From Bradyrhizobium barranii subsp. barranii (GTDB lineage: Bacteria > Pseudomonadota > Alphaproteobacteria > Rhizobiales > Xanthobacteraceae), in NCBI RefSeq assembly GCF_017565645.3, contig NZ_CP086136.1, positions 3,207,501-3,271,500 of the forward strand: a DNA stretch of 64,000 nucleotides. The letters run 5' to 3'. Below are positions 8,382-17,416 of this stretch, in pieces. Every line of letters starts with the position of its first letter. The first letter of the stretch is position 1. The notes beneath the pieces are model-generated. The model ran no database searches, was not told the origin of the DNA, and was given only the letters and a program-made list of their open reading frames with translations. Position numbers and translations under genes: made by a program.

Positions 8382-9590
8382 TTGTCAACGCGACCGAAGC
8401 TCAGCGTTGCGCTGTTTGGAATCCTTGCAATAGCCGCGGTGGCCTATGGCGTATGGTATGAGCTCCTCGGGGGCGTCAAGCCAGCCGCAGCGGCCGCCCA
8501 AAGCGCTGCCAGTCAGGCCGCGGCGAAGATTCCCGTCACCTCGTTCGTAGTGAAGAAGGCCGACTTTCCCGTGCGCGCCTACGGTCTCGGAGTCGTCTCG
8601 CCGTTCAAGACGGTGACGGTCAAGAGCCGCGTCGACGGTCAGATCATCAAGGTGTTCTTCAAACAGGGGCAGATGGTGAAGGAGGGCGATCCACTTCTGG
8701 AGATCGATCAACGCCCCTTTACCGCGGCTCTCGAGCAGGCGGTGGCGAAGAAGGCCCAGGACGAGGCCAATCTGAGGAACGACCGGTTGAACCTGGAGCG
8801 CTTTCAGAAGCTCGCGAAGCAGCAATTCGAGACCCAGCAAAATCTCGATACCCAGCAGGCCCTGGTCGATCAGATGATCGCGCAGGTGAAGGGCGACGAG
8901 GCCGCCATCGACAATGCGCAGACCAATCTCGGCTACACCTCGATCAAGGCGCCGATCAGCGGACGAACGGGTTTCCGGCTGGTTGACCCCGGCAACATCG
9001 TGCATGCCGCGGATACGACGGGGATCGTCACCATCGCCCAGCTTCAGCCGATCGCCGTGCAGTTCACGGAGCCTGAAGAGCAATTGCAGGCCATCGACAA
9101 GGCCTTTGACGCCGGCGAGGTGCCCGTCGAGGCGCTGACCTCGGACGGAACCAGGACACTGTCGCAAGGCAGGCTCGTGGTCATGGACAATTCGGTGAAC
9201 CAGGCCACCGGGACCATCAGCCTGAAAGCGCGCTTCGACAACAAGGACAATGCGCTGTGGCCCGGCCTGTCGGTCACTACGCGGATGCTGATCGATACGC
9301 GCAAGGACGTCATCGTCGTGCCGCAGGATGGCGTGCAGCACGGGCCGTCGGGTCTGTTCGCCTACATGATAGGCGACAATGGCAAGGTCAGCGCGAGGCC
9401 GATCAAGGTCAGCCAGAGTGGCGACGCGAATGCCGTGGTCTCCGAAGGGCTGAACGTCGGAGACAGGATCGTCGTGGCCGGGCAGTCGCGCCTGTTCGAT
9501 GGCGCGCTGGTCGACGACAAGCCGCAGGCCGCGCCGACGGCGGATGCGAGCGCCAGTGCCACCCAGGTCAAGACCGGATCGGCTGACTGA
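8382..9590 (+). CDS. RND efflux periplasmic adaptor (membrane fusion protein)
   Basis: A 402-residue adaptor of the HlyD/AcrA family that bridges an inner-membrane RND pump to an outer-membrane channel. It starts at the TTG at 8382-8384, after AGAGGG at about 8368. Residues 1-30 form a signal-anchor (LSVALFGILAIAAVAYGVWYE). The biotinyl-lipoyl half-motifs VKSRVDGQIIKVFFKQGQMV and YTSIKAPISGRTGFRLVDPG flank a long alpha-hairpin with coiled-coil character (EQAVAKKAQDEANLRNDRLN). Beta-barrel and membrane-proximal domains follow, and an alanine-rich tail (PTADASASATQVK) ends the protein. It is nearest in type to MdtA. The RND pump gene begins one base after its stop codon. No outer-membrane factor gene is present, so a shared TolC-like channel is expected. 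Confidence 0.9.
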   Translation: MSTRPKLSVALFGILAIAAVAYGVWYELLGGVKPAAAAAQSAASQAAAKIPVTSFVVKKADFPVRAYGLGVVSPFKTVTVKSRVDGQIIKVFFKQGQMVKEGDPLLEIDQRPFTAALEQAVAKKAQDEANLRNDRLNLERFQKLAKQQFETQQNLDTQQALVDQMIAQVKGDEAAIDNAQTNLGYTSIKAPISGRTGFRLVDPGNIVHAADTTGIVTIAQLQPIAVQFTEPEEQLQAIDKAFDAGEVPVEALTSDGTRTLSQGRLVVMDNSVNQATGTISLKARFDNKDNALWPGLSVTTRMLIDTRKDVIVVPQDGVQHGPSGLFAYMIGDNGKVSARPIKVSQSGDANAVVSEGLNVGDRIVVAGQSRLFDGALVDDKPQAAPTADASASATQVKTGSAD

Positions 9591-9591
9591 C

Positions 9592-12500
9592 ATGGCTGGC
9601 GGTATCTCGGCTCCCTTCATTCGCCTCCCCATCGCGACGTCGCTGCTGATGGTCGGCATCGTCTTCGTCGGGATCATCGCCTATCCGCAATTGCCGGTGG
9701 CGCCGCTGCCGGAAGTCGACTTCCCCACCATCCAGGTCTCCGCCAACCTTCCCGGCGCGGATCCGGAAACGATGGCTTCTTCGGTGGCGCAACCGCTCGA
9801 ATCGCAGTTTGCGCTCATTCCCGGCGTCTCGGAGATGACGTCGCAGAGCCAGACCAGTTCGACCCAGATCGTTCTGCAGTTCGATCTCTCGCGCAACATC
9901 GATGGCGCCGGCTCCGACGTGCTCGCCGCCATCAATGCCGCGAGCGGGCAATTGCCCAAGAACATGCCGACCCCGCCGACCTACAGAAAGGTCAATCCGG
10001 CCGACTCACCCATTCTCACGCTCGGTGCCACATCGACGACGCTGCCGATGACGCAGGTGTCCGACGAGACCTACACCAAGCTCGCGCAGGCGATCAGCCA
10101 TATCAGCGGCGTCGGCCAGGTCAGTGTCGGTGGACAGCAGGCGCCGTCGATCCGTGTCCAGATCGATCCCGCCAAGCTGGTGGCCAAGGGCCTGTCGCTG
10201 GAGGACGTGCGCACCCCGCTCTCTGTGATCACCGTCAACAATCCCAAGGGAACCCTCAACGGCGACACCCGCACCTACACCGTCTATGCCAACGACCAGT
10301 TCACCAAGGCCGAGGCCTGGAACGACATCGTCATCGCCTATCGGAACGGCAGTCCCGTCCGTGTCGGCGACATCGGCCATGCCGTGAGTGCACCGCTGGA
10401 CAATACCCAATACGGCTGGGTTGACGGCAAGCCCGGCGTCTTCCTGGTCATCTTCAAGCAGCCGGGCGCCAACGTCATCGACACCGTCGACAGCGTCATG
10501 AAACAGCTTCCGCATCTGCAGGCCGGTATCTCGCCGGCCATCAAGGTCTCGGTGCTGTCGGACCGCACGCAGACGATCCGCGCGGCGGTGAAGGACGTGC
10601 AGTTCACGCTGCTGCTGACGATCGGCCTCGTCGTGATGGTGATCTTCGTCTTCCTGCGCAGCGTCTGGGCCACTATTATTCCGTCGATCACGGTGCCGCT
10701 TGCGTTGCTGGGCGCCTGCGCGCTGATGTGGATAGCCGGCTACAGCCTCGACAATCTGTCACTGATGGCTCTCACCATCGCGGTCGGCTTCGTGGTCGAC
10801 GATGCAATCGTGATGCTGGAGAACATCACCCGCTACATCGAGGAGGGCGAGACGCCGATGGCCGCCGCGCTCAAGGGCGCCAGCGAAATCGGCTTCACGA
10901 TCATCTCGATCTCCGTTTCGCTGATCGCGGTCTTGATTCCGCTATTGCTGATGAGCGGGATTATCGGCCGCCTGTTCCGCGAATTTTCGGTGACGCTCGC
11001 GATGACGATCGCCGTGTCGGCCCTGGTATCGCTGACGTTGACGCCGATGATGGCGTCGCGCTTCCTCAAATCGCACGACGAGGAGCATCACGGCAGGCTC
11101 TATATGCTCAGCGAGCGGATGTTCCAGGCCCTCGTGAACGGCTACGAGCGAGGCCTCGACCTCGTGCTGCGTTTCCGCTTCATCACCTTGATGGTGTTCT
11201 TCGCGACGATCGCGCTGACGGTCTATCTCTTCGTGATCATCCCCAAAGGGTTCTTTCCGCAGCAGGATACCGGGCTGATCACCGGAATCGTCGAAACGTC
11301 GCAGGACGTGTCGATCGCCGATATGGCGAAGCACATGCAGGAGATCGGCGCGATCGTGCTGAAGGATCCGGCGATCGACCACATGGCGATGCGGATGGGC
11401 GGAAGCGGCAATACGCTCAACGACGGCACGATGTACATTACGTTGAAGCCGCGGGATGAACGCACCGACTCGGCCGACCAGGTCATCCGTCGTCTGCAGG
11501 TCCAGACGGCGAAGGTCCAGGGCGCGCGGCTCTATCTCCAGTCGGCGCAGGACGTACGTGTCGGCGGCCGGGCGTCCCGGACGCAATTTCAGTTCACCCT
11601 GCAGTCGACCGACATGGACCAGCTCAACGCATGGGCCCCGAAGCTGCTCGCGAAGATGAAGGAGATGCCCGAGCTTCGCGACGTCGCGTCCGACCAGCAG
11701 ACGTCGGGCACGACGCTGACGCTGTCGATCGACCGCAACCAGGCCGCGCGTTTCGGGATCACGCCCGACGTGATCGACGCGACCCTGTATGACGCATTCG
11801 GGCAGCGGGAGATCGCGACATATTTCACCCAATTGTCCACCTACTATGTCGTCCTCGAGGTGCTGCCCTCGCTGCAGAAGAATCCGTCCACGCTGGAGCA
11901 GATCTACCTCCGTTCCCCGACGACGGGAGGCGAGGTGCCGCTGTCGGCGTTCACCAAGTGGACCACGGCTCCGGTCCGGCCTCTGGCCATCAACCATCAG
12001 GGCCAGTTTCCCGCGGTGACGATCTCCTTCAACCTCGCGCCCAACGTCGCGCTCGGCCAGGCGACGCAGGCGATCGACGCGATGGAACAGCAGATGAACG
12101 TGCCGGCCGCGATCACCTCGACTTTCGCAGGCACGGCGAAGGCGTTCCAGGAGTCTCTCTCCTCCGTGCCTTTGCTAATCGTGGCGGCGCTGATCGTGGT
12201 CTATCTCATTCTCGGCGTGCTCTACGAGAGCTACATTCACCCCTTGACGATTCTGTCGACCCTGCCGTCGGCCGGTGTCGGCGCTCTGGCGACGCTCCTC
12301 ATCTTCCATTTCGACTTCAGCCTGATCGGGTTGATCGGCCTCGTCCTGCTGATCGGCATCGTCAAGAAGAACGGCATCATGCTGGTCGACTTCGCGATCG
12401 CTGCGGAGCGGGATCAGGGCCTGTCGCCGGTTGAGGCCATTCGAAGGGCATGCCTGCTGCGCTTCCGTCCGATTCTGATGACCACGATGGCGGCGGTGCT

Positions 12501-12774
12501 CGGCGGCGTGCCGCTGATGCTCGGCCACGGCACCGGCTCGGAGCTGCGTCAACCGCTCGGCTACGCCATGGTCGGCGGTCTCTTGGTCAGCCAGGTCCTG
12601 ACGCTCTTCACCACGCCGGTTGTCTATCTTTATCTGGACCGTGTCTCGCAATGGTTCAGTCCGAAACCACACGCAGGAAGCGATCCTCAGGAAGAGGACG
12701 TTGTCGACGACGGCGATCTGGACGTCGTCGAAAAGCTGGACCCGAAGAAATCAAGGGTCTTTGCGGCAGAATGA
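9592..12774 (+). CDS. RND multidrug efflux transporter, inner-membrane subunit (MdtB/C-like)
   Basis: A 1060-residue hydrophobe/amphiphile efflux (HAE1-type) RND pump with the usual two-fold plan: one membrane helix, a large periplasmic loop, helices 2-7, a second loop and helices 8-12. The start is the ATG at 9592-9594, one base after the adaptor gene ends, giving MAGGISAPFIRLPIATSLLM. Helix 4 carries the proton-relay pair in VGFVVDDAIVMLENI, and the second half shows GIVKKNGIMLVDFAI, with the conserved lysine. GSGNTLNDG and GTGSELRQPLG are typical loop motifs. The family exports drugs, bile salts or metals using the proton gradient. The substrate here is not known, and no local regulator gene adjoins it, although the upstream region has an inverted repeat. 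Confidence 0.93.
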   Translation: MAGGISAPFIRLPIATSLLMVGIVFVGIIAYPQLPVAPLPEVDFPTIQVSANLPGADPETMASSVAQPLESQFALIPGVSEMTSQSQTSSTQIVLQFDLSRNIDGAGSDVLAAINAASGQLPKNMPTPPTYRKVNPADSPILTLGATSTTLPMTQVSDETYTKLAQAISHISGVGQVSVGGQQAPSIRVQIDPAKLVAKGLSLEDVRTPLSVITVNNPKGTLNGDTRTYTVYANDQFTKAEAWNDIVIAYRNGSPVRVGDIGHAVSAPLDNTQYGWVDGKPGVFLVIFKQPGANVIDTVDSVMKQLPHLQAGISPAIKVSVLSDRTQTIRAAVKDVQFTLLLTIGLVVMVIFVFLRSVWATIIPSITVPLALLGACALMWIAGYSLDNLSLMALTIAVGFVVDDAIVMLENITRYIEEGETPMAAALKGASEIGFTIISISVSLIAVLIPLLLMSGIIGRLFREFSVTLAMTIAVSALVSLTLTPMMASRFLKSHDEEHHGRLYMLSERMFQALVNGYERGLDLVLRFRFITLMVFFATIALTVYLFVIIPKGFFPQQDTGLITGIVETSQDVSIADMAKHMQEIGAIVLKDPAIDHMAMRMGGSGNTLNDGTMYITLKPRDERTDSADQVIRRLQVQTAKVQGARLYLQSAQDVRVGGRASRTQFQFTLQSTDMDQLNAWAPKLLAKMKEMPELRDVASDQQTSGTTLTLSIDRNQAARFGITPDVIDATLYDAFGQREIATYFTQLSTYYVVLEVLPSLQKNPSTLEQIYLRSPTTGGEVPLSAFTKWTTAPVRPLAINHQGQFPAVTISFNLAPNVALGQATQAIDAMEQQMNVPAAITSTFAGTAKAFQESLSSVPLLIVAALIVVYLILGVLYESYIHPLTILSTLPSAGVGALATLLIFHFDFSLIGLIGLVLLIGIVKKNGIMLVDFAIAAERDQGLSPVEAIRRACLLRFRPILMTTMAAVLGGVPLMLGHGTGSELRQPLGYAMVGGLLVSQVLTLFTTPVVYLYLDRVSQWFSPKPHAGSDPQEEDVVDDGDLDVVEKLDPKKSRVFAAE

Positions 12775-12947
12775 CTGTTTGACATCCGCGCCGACGACGG
12801 CGAGCGCGGCGATCTGGCTCATGTATGCATGGCCAACGCGCGGCGGCTAACCATGCGCAAATTCGGACTGGTTGTACCTGATTTTCGTGATTGTCGGACC
12901 GTTTGACGATCAGCATTTCAGCTTCCGTCTGACAGTCTCCCCCTGCT

Positions 12948-13655
12948 TCACGCCACCGCCTGGGCAATGAAGTTGCGGACGATCTTCGAGGTCTCGCCAC
13001 GCCGGAACGCCAGAGCCAAGCGCACGATTGGAGCGATCCCTTTGACCTCACGATAGGTGACGCCGGTTACATGAAGCTGGCGCATTGACGCCGGCACGAG
13101 CGAAAAGCCAAGCTCAGCTGCCACCAGGCTGACGACAGAGCTGATCTGCGGCGCGGACTGCCCGAGGGTCGGCTCGAAGCCCGCCCGCCGACAGGCCGCG
13201 ATGACTGTGTCAACCCAGGCCGATCCGCGCGGCGTCAGAATGAGCGGATCCCCCTTCAGCCTGATAAGATCGATTTCAGTCGACTTCGCCACCGGATGGC
13301 TTGCGGGCAATACGACGAGCATCGGCTCGTTGGAGAGACGCCGAAACTGTAGATCGTCCTCGCCCTCATCGGGGCGCAGGAACACCGCGTCCCGCTCTCC
13401 TTCCCGAAGGCCCGCAAGGAGGCGGGATGTGCTTGCTTCCTCCAACGTCAGATCCACATCGGGATAAGCTCGGCGAAACGATCGGATTGTCGAGGTAACA
13501 ACGGGATTAAATGGTGCCGAGTTGGTAAAGCCCACCCGCAGCGAACCGATTTGACCCCGCGCAGCCCTCTGCGCGGCGCGAATGGAGCGCTCCGTCGGCC
13601 TTGTCCGACAAAGCGCTGTCAAAAAAGATTGATGGGCGAAATCGCTTGCAGCCAA
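12948..13655 (-). pseudogene. LysR-type regulator remnant lacking the DNA-binding domain
   Basis: The reading frame encodes a complete LysR substrate-binding domain: it opens with the linker-helix end ERSIRAAQRAARG, then GSLRVGFTNSAPFNPVV, the two alpha/beta lobes (LVVLPASHPVAKS, LILTPRGSAWVDTVI) and a normal C-terminus. The winged-helix N-terminal domain of about 65 residues and most of the linker helix are absent. The sequence upstream of about 13592 does not encode them in any frame I could see. A regulator without its reader head should not bind DNA, so this is most likely a 5'-truncated pseudogene. The break lies beside a TetR-type operator, so a recombination event that brought in the neighbouring gene set may have deleted the 5' end. 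Confidence 0.75.
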
Positions 13656-13665
13656 GCCGAATACG

Positions 13666-13679
13666 AGACGATCGGTCTA
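13666..13679. promoter_or_regulatory. candidate TetR-family operator, copy 1
   Basis: AGACGATCGGTCTA, with inverted AGAC/GTCT arms, lies about 150 bases before the small exported protein gene. The same 14 bases occur at 16165-16178, directly before the tetR gene. Two identical 14-mers at these two positions strongly suggest that the repressor controls both promoters. The motif resembles NemR/AcrR-type boxes (inference). Confidence 0.65.
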
Positions 13680-13829
13680 ATTTATGGCACCTCGGAAAAG
13701 CGCGGTGAAATCAGCTTTGGTTGGGGCTCGGTCGCTACCGAGCGCTGACTGGTTGATGAGGGAATCTTCAACAAACATCGTCCGACCATATCTTCATGGT
13801 TGGGTGGATTTCAGCATGAGAGGTCACGC

Positions 13830-14348
13830 ATGTTTCGCAGTATCGCGCTTGGAATGATGATCACTCTCGCAATGGCTCTAACCGCGCCGGTGGCCATTGC
13901 GCAGCAAAAGCACCACGTCAGCTATGATACGCCGGCAACTCAGACGGTATACACCCAACAACACGTCATCGACGTTGGCGACATTCCGGGACATCAAGCT
14001 CGGCTCTTCGAAATTCGGCGGACCTATGGTGACGATGCCCCCCTTATCAACGGATCGAGGTTGAAGGAGCAGTGGACACGCGGCATGTCGGACTACATCG
14101 ACAACAACGGTCCGGCTCTCATCTACAACGTTTGGATACTGGAGAACGGGGAGAAGTTTTTTGTCAGGACATCTCTGGTCGCTCAAAGCAGTGGAGATGG
14201 GAAACTTACGAACATGACATCGGGCGTCATTACCGGTGGCACGGGTAGCCTCGCCAGAATGCGTGGCATCATCAGCAGTCATGGCCCGTCCGAGCCGAAG
14301 GCCGGCACCAATGCAAATCAGACGGACATCGACTATTGGATGGAGTGA
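13830..14348 (+). CDS. small exported protein, possible allene oxide cyclase-like barrel
   Basis: A 172-residue protein starting at the ATG at 13830-13832, after GAGAGG. A clear Sec signal peptide (MFRSIALGMMITLAMALTAP, then VAIAQQ) is followed by a polar beta-rich domain. The stretch VITGGTGSLARMRGIISS resembles the GGTG-x-F-x-G-A-x-G strand of allene oxide cyclase-like and dirigent-like barrels, small beta barrels that bind hydrophobic or reactive small molecules. That assignment is by eye and tentative. It leads a set with a secreted alpha/beta hydrolase and a TetR repressor and has the repressor motif upstream. The product is expected in the periplasm. Confidence 0.7.
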   Translation: MFRSIALGMMITLAMALTAPVAIAQQKHHVSYDTPATQTVYTQQHVIDVGDIPGHQARLFEIRRTYGDDAPLINGSRLKEQWTRGMSDYIDNNGPALIYNVWILENGEKFFVRTSLVAQSSGDGKLTNMTSGVITGGTGSLARMRGIISSHGPSEPKAGTNANQTDIDYWME

Positions 14349-14472
14349 GAAGGCCTTCGCCATAGGCGATGGACCGGTGAAAAAGTTGCCGGTCCATCAT
14401 GTCCGTTCTGATACGGCGTGTCGTGATCAAAAAATGCTCGAAACCAGCCGCTATCCCCTATGGAGAATTCTC

Positions 14473-16062
14473 ATGCCGCACCGTCGAAACGGGCGAATTG
14501 TGATGTTCTTGTTTTGCGTGTTCAGCCTGATCTCTACGGCGCGGCCAGTGAGCGCAGAAGTTACCCGGATCGAGTTCACGTCGAAGCAGCCTTACGGCAC
14601 ATTTCGCGCCGGCGACTATGTGATCTGGCAGGGCAAGATCCGCGGCGACCTATCGCCGCAAGAAGCCATCCCTGGGATCAACAAGGCGCCGCGCAATGAA
14701 CGCGGGCGCGTCGACTACGCGGCGAAGGTCATTCTCATGATGCCGGCGGCTCCGCGCGGGGAAAACGGCGCGTTGCTGGTAGACGTACCCAACCGCGGGC
14801 AAGTCTGGGCCGAGGCGATCTACAACTCGCCACGCGACGTGCGGTTTCTCCCGGGCACGCTGGAGCAGGGCACCGGCTTTCTTCAAGACCATGGTTTCGC
14901 GGTTGCGGAGGTATTTTGGGAGCTTGGACAGAGTGCGGACCTGCCTTCGTTCGCTGACGCCGATGGCAAGACACGGTTCGTCGAGGGAGTGGGCTTTGCG
15001 ATCGTCCGCGATGCCGCGGATTTCTTCGCGCATGCAGCTTCTGACAAGGGTGGAACGCCCAACCCGCTCAAGGGAGCGATCAACCGCGTGCTCGCGAGCG
15101 GCAGGTCGCAGGATGGACGATTCCTGAAGACCTTTCTCCTGAACGGCTTCAACATGATGGGCAACCGGCGCGTCTTCGACGGAATGCATGTGTTCGTCTC
15201 GGCCGCTGGCCTTCTACCGATCCTGCAGACGGGCCTTGGACCAATGTCGAGCGCCGAGGGGGCTCCAACATTCGACAACCCGGATTTTCCCGGCGTGAAT
15301 GACGGACCGCTCACGATCGGGGAGATCACGGCCAAGGTCGAGGCGCGCGGCGAGGTGCCTCCGAGGATGATACTCGTGAGCTCCACCACGGACTACTATT
15401 CGCTGCGCGCTTCGCTTGGCCGCACGGGCGCGTCCGGAACCGCGGATCAGCCACTGCCCGCCAATGTGCGGATGTACGATATCGCGGGAGGCCCGCATAT
15501 ACCCGCCCCCAAGGCACCGGCCTGCACACTGACGCCAGGCCGCCTCGATTGGTCGCCGCTGTCGCGGGCCCTCCTGCTGCACCTTGATGCCTGGGTAAGC
15601 CGCGGCACCAAGCCGCCCGCCAGCGAGCTGATGTCGCTTGAAGCCGCGGGCGGCGAGCCACCTGCGCTGCGCGCCCCGACTCGGCTTTCCGCCGCAGTGA
15701 TACAAGTGCCAAAGCGCGATCAGGACGGCAATGCGCTCGGCGGCGTGCGGCTGCCGGATGTCGCGGTGCCGACCGGCACCAATGGCGCCCAGAACCAGCC
15801 GCAGACATTCACCTGCATGCTGATCGGGTCCTTCTCGCCATTCGCAGCGACGAAAGCGGAACGAGAGCGTACCGGTGACGCCCGCCCGTCGATCGAAGAG
15901 CGCTATCACGGCCGCGACGATTACGTGAACCGGATCCGGATCGCCGCCCAGGATCTGCTAGCGCGTGGGTTTCTGCTGCCGGAAGACGCGGCAGTGATCG
16001 TTCAGGAAGCCGCGTCGACTAACCTGTTCGCGCCCGCACCAACGAATGCCGAGCCACGTTGA
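14473..16062 (+). CDS. secreted alpha/beta hydrolase domain protein (Abhydrolase_10 type)
   Basis: A 529-residue exported hydrolase. The ATG at 14473-14475 follows GGAG, and the N-terminus is a signal peptide (GRIVMFLFCVFSLISTARPV, cleaved near SAE). The nucleophile elbow is ASGRSQDGRF (G-R-S-Q-D-G), preceded by a domain with VDVPNRGQVWAEAIYN and followed by NGFNMMGNRRVFDGMH. The likely histidine is in DIAGGPHIPAPKAP. These features match the large alpha/beta hydrolase domain family (PF20091), whose members are mostly uncharacterised esterase-like proteins. The length is near the family norm. It lies 124 bases after the small exported protein gene and 127 before tetR. It may hydrolyse the compound the repressor senses (inference). 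Confidence 0.8.
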   Translation: MPHRRNGRIVMFLFCVFSLISTARPVSAEVTRIEFTSKQPYGTFRAGDYVIWQGKIRGDLSPQEAIPGINKAPRNERGRVDYAAKVILMMPAAPRGENGALLVDVPNRGQVWAEAIYNSPRDVRFLPGTLEQGTGFLQDHGFAVAEVFWELGQSADLPSFADADGKTRFVEGVGFAIVRDAADFFAHAASDKGGTPNPLKGAINRVLASGRSQDGRFLKTFLLNGFNMMGNRRVFDGMHVFVSAAGLLPILQTGLGPMSSAEGAPTFDNPDFPGVNDGPLTIGEITAKVEARGEVPPRMILVSSTTDYYSLRASLGRTGASGTADQPLPANVRMYDIAGGPHIPAPKAPACTLTPGRLDWSPLSRALLLHLDAWVSRGTKPPASELMSLEAAGGEPPALRAPTRLSAAVIQVPKRDQDGNALGGVRLPDVAVPTGTNGAQNQPQTFTCMLIGSFSPFAATKAERERTGDARPSIEERYHGRDDYVNRIRIAAQDLLARGFLLPEDAAVIVQEAASTNLFAPAPTNAEPR

Positions 16063-16164
16063 GTGAGCCAAGCCGGAGCCTAGGCCTACCACCGAACTGG
16101 TGGATGGAGTGAGAGGGTTTCCGCCACCTGCAGAACGCCGCATCACGGGCAGTTTGCTTCTTCT

Positions 16165-16178
16165 AGACGATCGGTCTA
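16165..16178. promoter_or_regulatory. candidate TetR-family operator, copy 2
   Basis: AGACGATCGGTCTA (within TAGACGATCGGTCTA, 16164-16178) ends 11 bases before the tetR start codon, an ideal autoregulatory position. It is identical to the motif at 13666-13679. Confidence 0.7.
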
Positions 16179-16189
16179 TTACGATTTGC

Positions 16190-16822
16190 ATGAGCAAGAC
16201 GCTGCCTCGCCGCCGTCGCGGGCGACCTCCTAAGGAACTTGCCGGCACCAGCGCGACCCGTGACGCGCTTGTCCGTGCAGGTGTCGTTATGCTGACGGAG
16301 AAGGGCTATTCCGCGACGGGGATCGAGGAAGTCTTGCGGAGCGTCGACGTGCCAAAGGGGTCGTTCTACCACTACTTTCCGAGCAAAGAGGCATTTGGAG
16401 CGGAGCTGATCGACAGCTACGCTGGCTACTTTTCGCGAAAGCTCGACAGCTTCTTCCTGAACGAGCAGCATTCCCCGCTCGAAAGGCTCAGAAGTTTTAC
16501 CGACGATGCTACGTCCGCCATGAAGCGCTTCCGTTATGCGCGAGGCTGTTTGGTGGGCAATCTTGGGCAGGAGATGAGCGTACTTCCACAATCATTTCGC
16601 CAGCAGCTGTTCGATGTGTTCATCGACTGGCAGCAGCGCACTGCCAAGTGCTTGAGAGCTGCCCAGGCTACTGGTGCAATCTCTTCCAACCAAGATTGCG
16701 ACTGGCTTGCCGAGTTCTTCTGGATCGGTTGGGAGGGCGCGGTTCTTCGCGCCAAACTCGAACGCCGTTCCGAACCGCTTCATTCCTTCTCGAAGGGCTT
16801 TTTCAAGCTCCTCGGTGAATGA
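16190..16822 (+). CDS. TetR/AcrR family repressor (NemR/AcuR-like)
   Basis: A 210-residue regulator. A basic N-terminal tail (PRRRRGRPPKE) precedes the helix-turn-helix at residues about 20-65, ending in the diagnostic EVLRSVDVPKGSFYHYFPSK. The ligand domain contains FRYARGCLVGNLGQEMS and WQQRTAKCLRAAQATG, similar to the NemR/AcuR branch, whose members sense electrophiles or acrylate-like compounds, partly through cysteines; cysteines are present in RGCLVG and KCLRAA. The start is the ATG at 16190-16192, 11 bases after the operator copy. It probably represses itself and the hydrolase gene set upstream. The ligand is unknown. Confidence 0.9.
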   Translation: MSKTLPRRRRGRPPKELAGTSATRDALVRAGVVMLTEKGYSATGIEEVLRSVDVPKGSFYHYFPSKEAFGAELIDSYAGYFSRKLDSFFLNEQHSPLERLRSFTDDATSAMKRFRYARGCLVGNLGQEMSVLPQSFRQQLFDVFIDWQQRTAKCLRAAQATGAISSNQDCDWLAEFFWIGWEGAVLRAKLERRSEPLHSFSKGFFKLLGE

Positions 16823-16863
16823 GTCGTTTTTCGTGTAGATGGCCGAAGGCACAATCCACCACA

Positions 16864-16990
16864 CTATCTCCGCGCTATCATTTCAACCGACTTGATCAGC
16901 CGCTCGCGCTCGGCCGCGAGAGCCTGCCGATCTAGAGCATCCCGTTGAGCTGATCGATCTCATGCTCGTGGCAAACGGCGCTAAGGTTGC
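16864..16990 (-). pseudogene. decayed C-terminal fragment of peptide deformylase
   Basis: On the minus strand one frame reads NLSAVCHEHEIDQLNGML and then stops (TAG at 16932-16934). After a one-base shift it continues DRQALAAERERLIKSVEMIA and ends at 16864. Together these align with the end of peptide deformylase (E. coli ...LLAICIQHEMDHLVGKLF...[20 protein letters not shown], recalled from memory). The metal-binding HEMDH has become HEIDQ, and the N-terminal two thirds are missing. This is a dead remnant. The rest of the 16823-17146 gap shows nothing else. Confidence 0.5.
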
Positions 16991-17146
16991 GATTCTTGGT
17001 TTTGCAAGTGCATCCCCGAGTTGATCTGAATAAATGTCGCCTTCTGGCCCATCGCGACCTCTTGCCTTGCCGCACGAACCTGGTCGCTATTGGGGCAACG
17101 CAGACGTAGCCTTCGCATCACGCCGCGGGGTTTATGGGCACACGGC

Positions 17147-17416
17147 CTAGCCCAGCTCCTGCAGCAGCTTCCGCGTCTCGCCCAGCAACGCCCGTATCGC
17201 CCTTCGTTCTGCGATCCGGTCCTGCGTGAATAGCCCATGCTTCCGCGCATTTTGATTTCCCTTCGGTGCGCCTGATCTCGCGGCGCTGCCATGCATGCGG
17301 CAGCGGGTCTTGCCGTGCACCGCCGGCGCGAGGCAGGCGCTGCCGCTGCGTGTCCTGGCGCCGCAGCGTGGACTCGCCAGCATCGCAGCCATGATGCGGG
17401 GGTGATCGCCGCTCAT
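17147..17416 (-). CDS. HGG-motif small protein, phage-associated type
   Basis: An 89-residue basic protein with a cysteine/histidine cluster (PRCGARTRSGSACLAPAVHG, then KTRCRMHGSAARSGAPKGNQ and NARKHGLFT). This is the C-G-A-x-T-R-x-G-x-x-C ... R-C-R-M-H-G-G ... G-N-x-N-A-x-K-H-G pattern found in many small alphaproteobacterial and phage proteins, here with HGS instead of HGG. The four cysteines and histidines could bind zinc. A short helical tail (DRIAERRAIRALLGETRKLL) follows. The ATG overlaps the stop codon of the upstream gene (ATGA), so the two are co-translated. The biochemical role is unknown. Confidence 0.65.
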   Translation of the reverse strand: MSGDHPRIMAAMLASPRCGARTRSGSACLAPAVHGKTRCRMHGSAARSGAPKGNQNARKHGLFTQDRIAERRAIRALLGETRKLLQELG

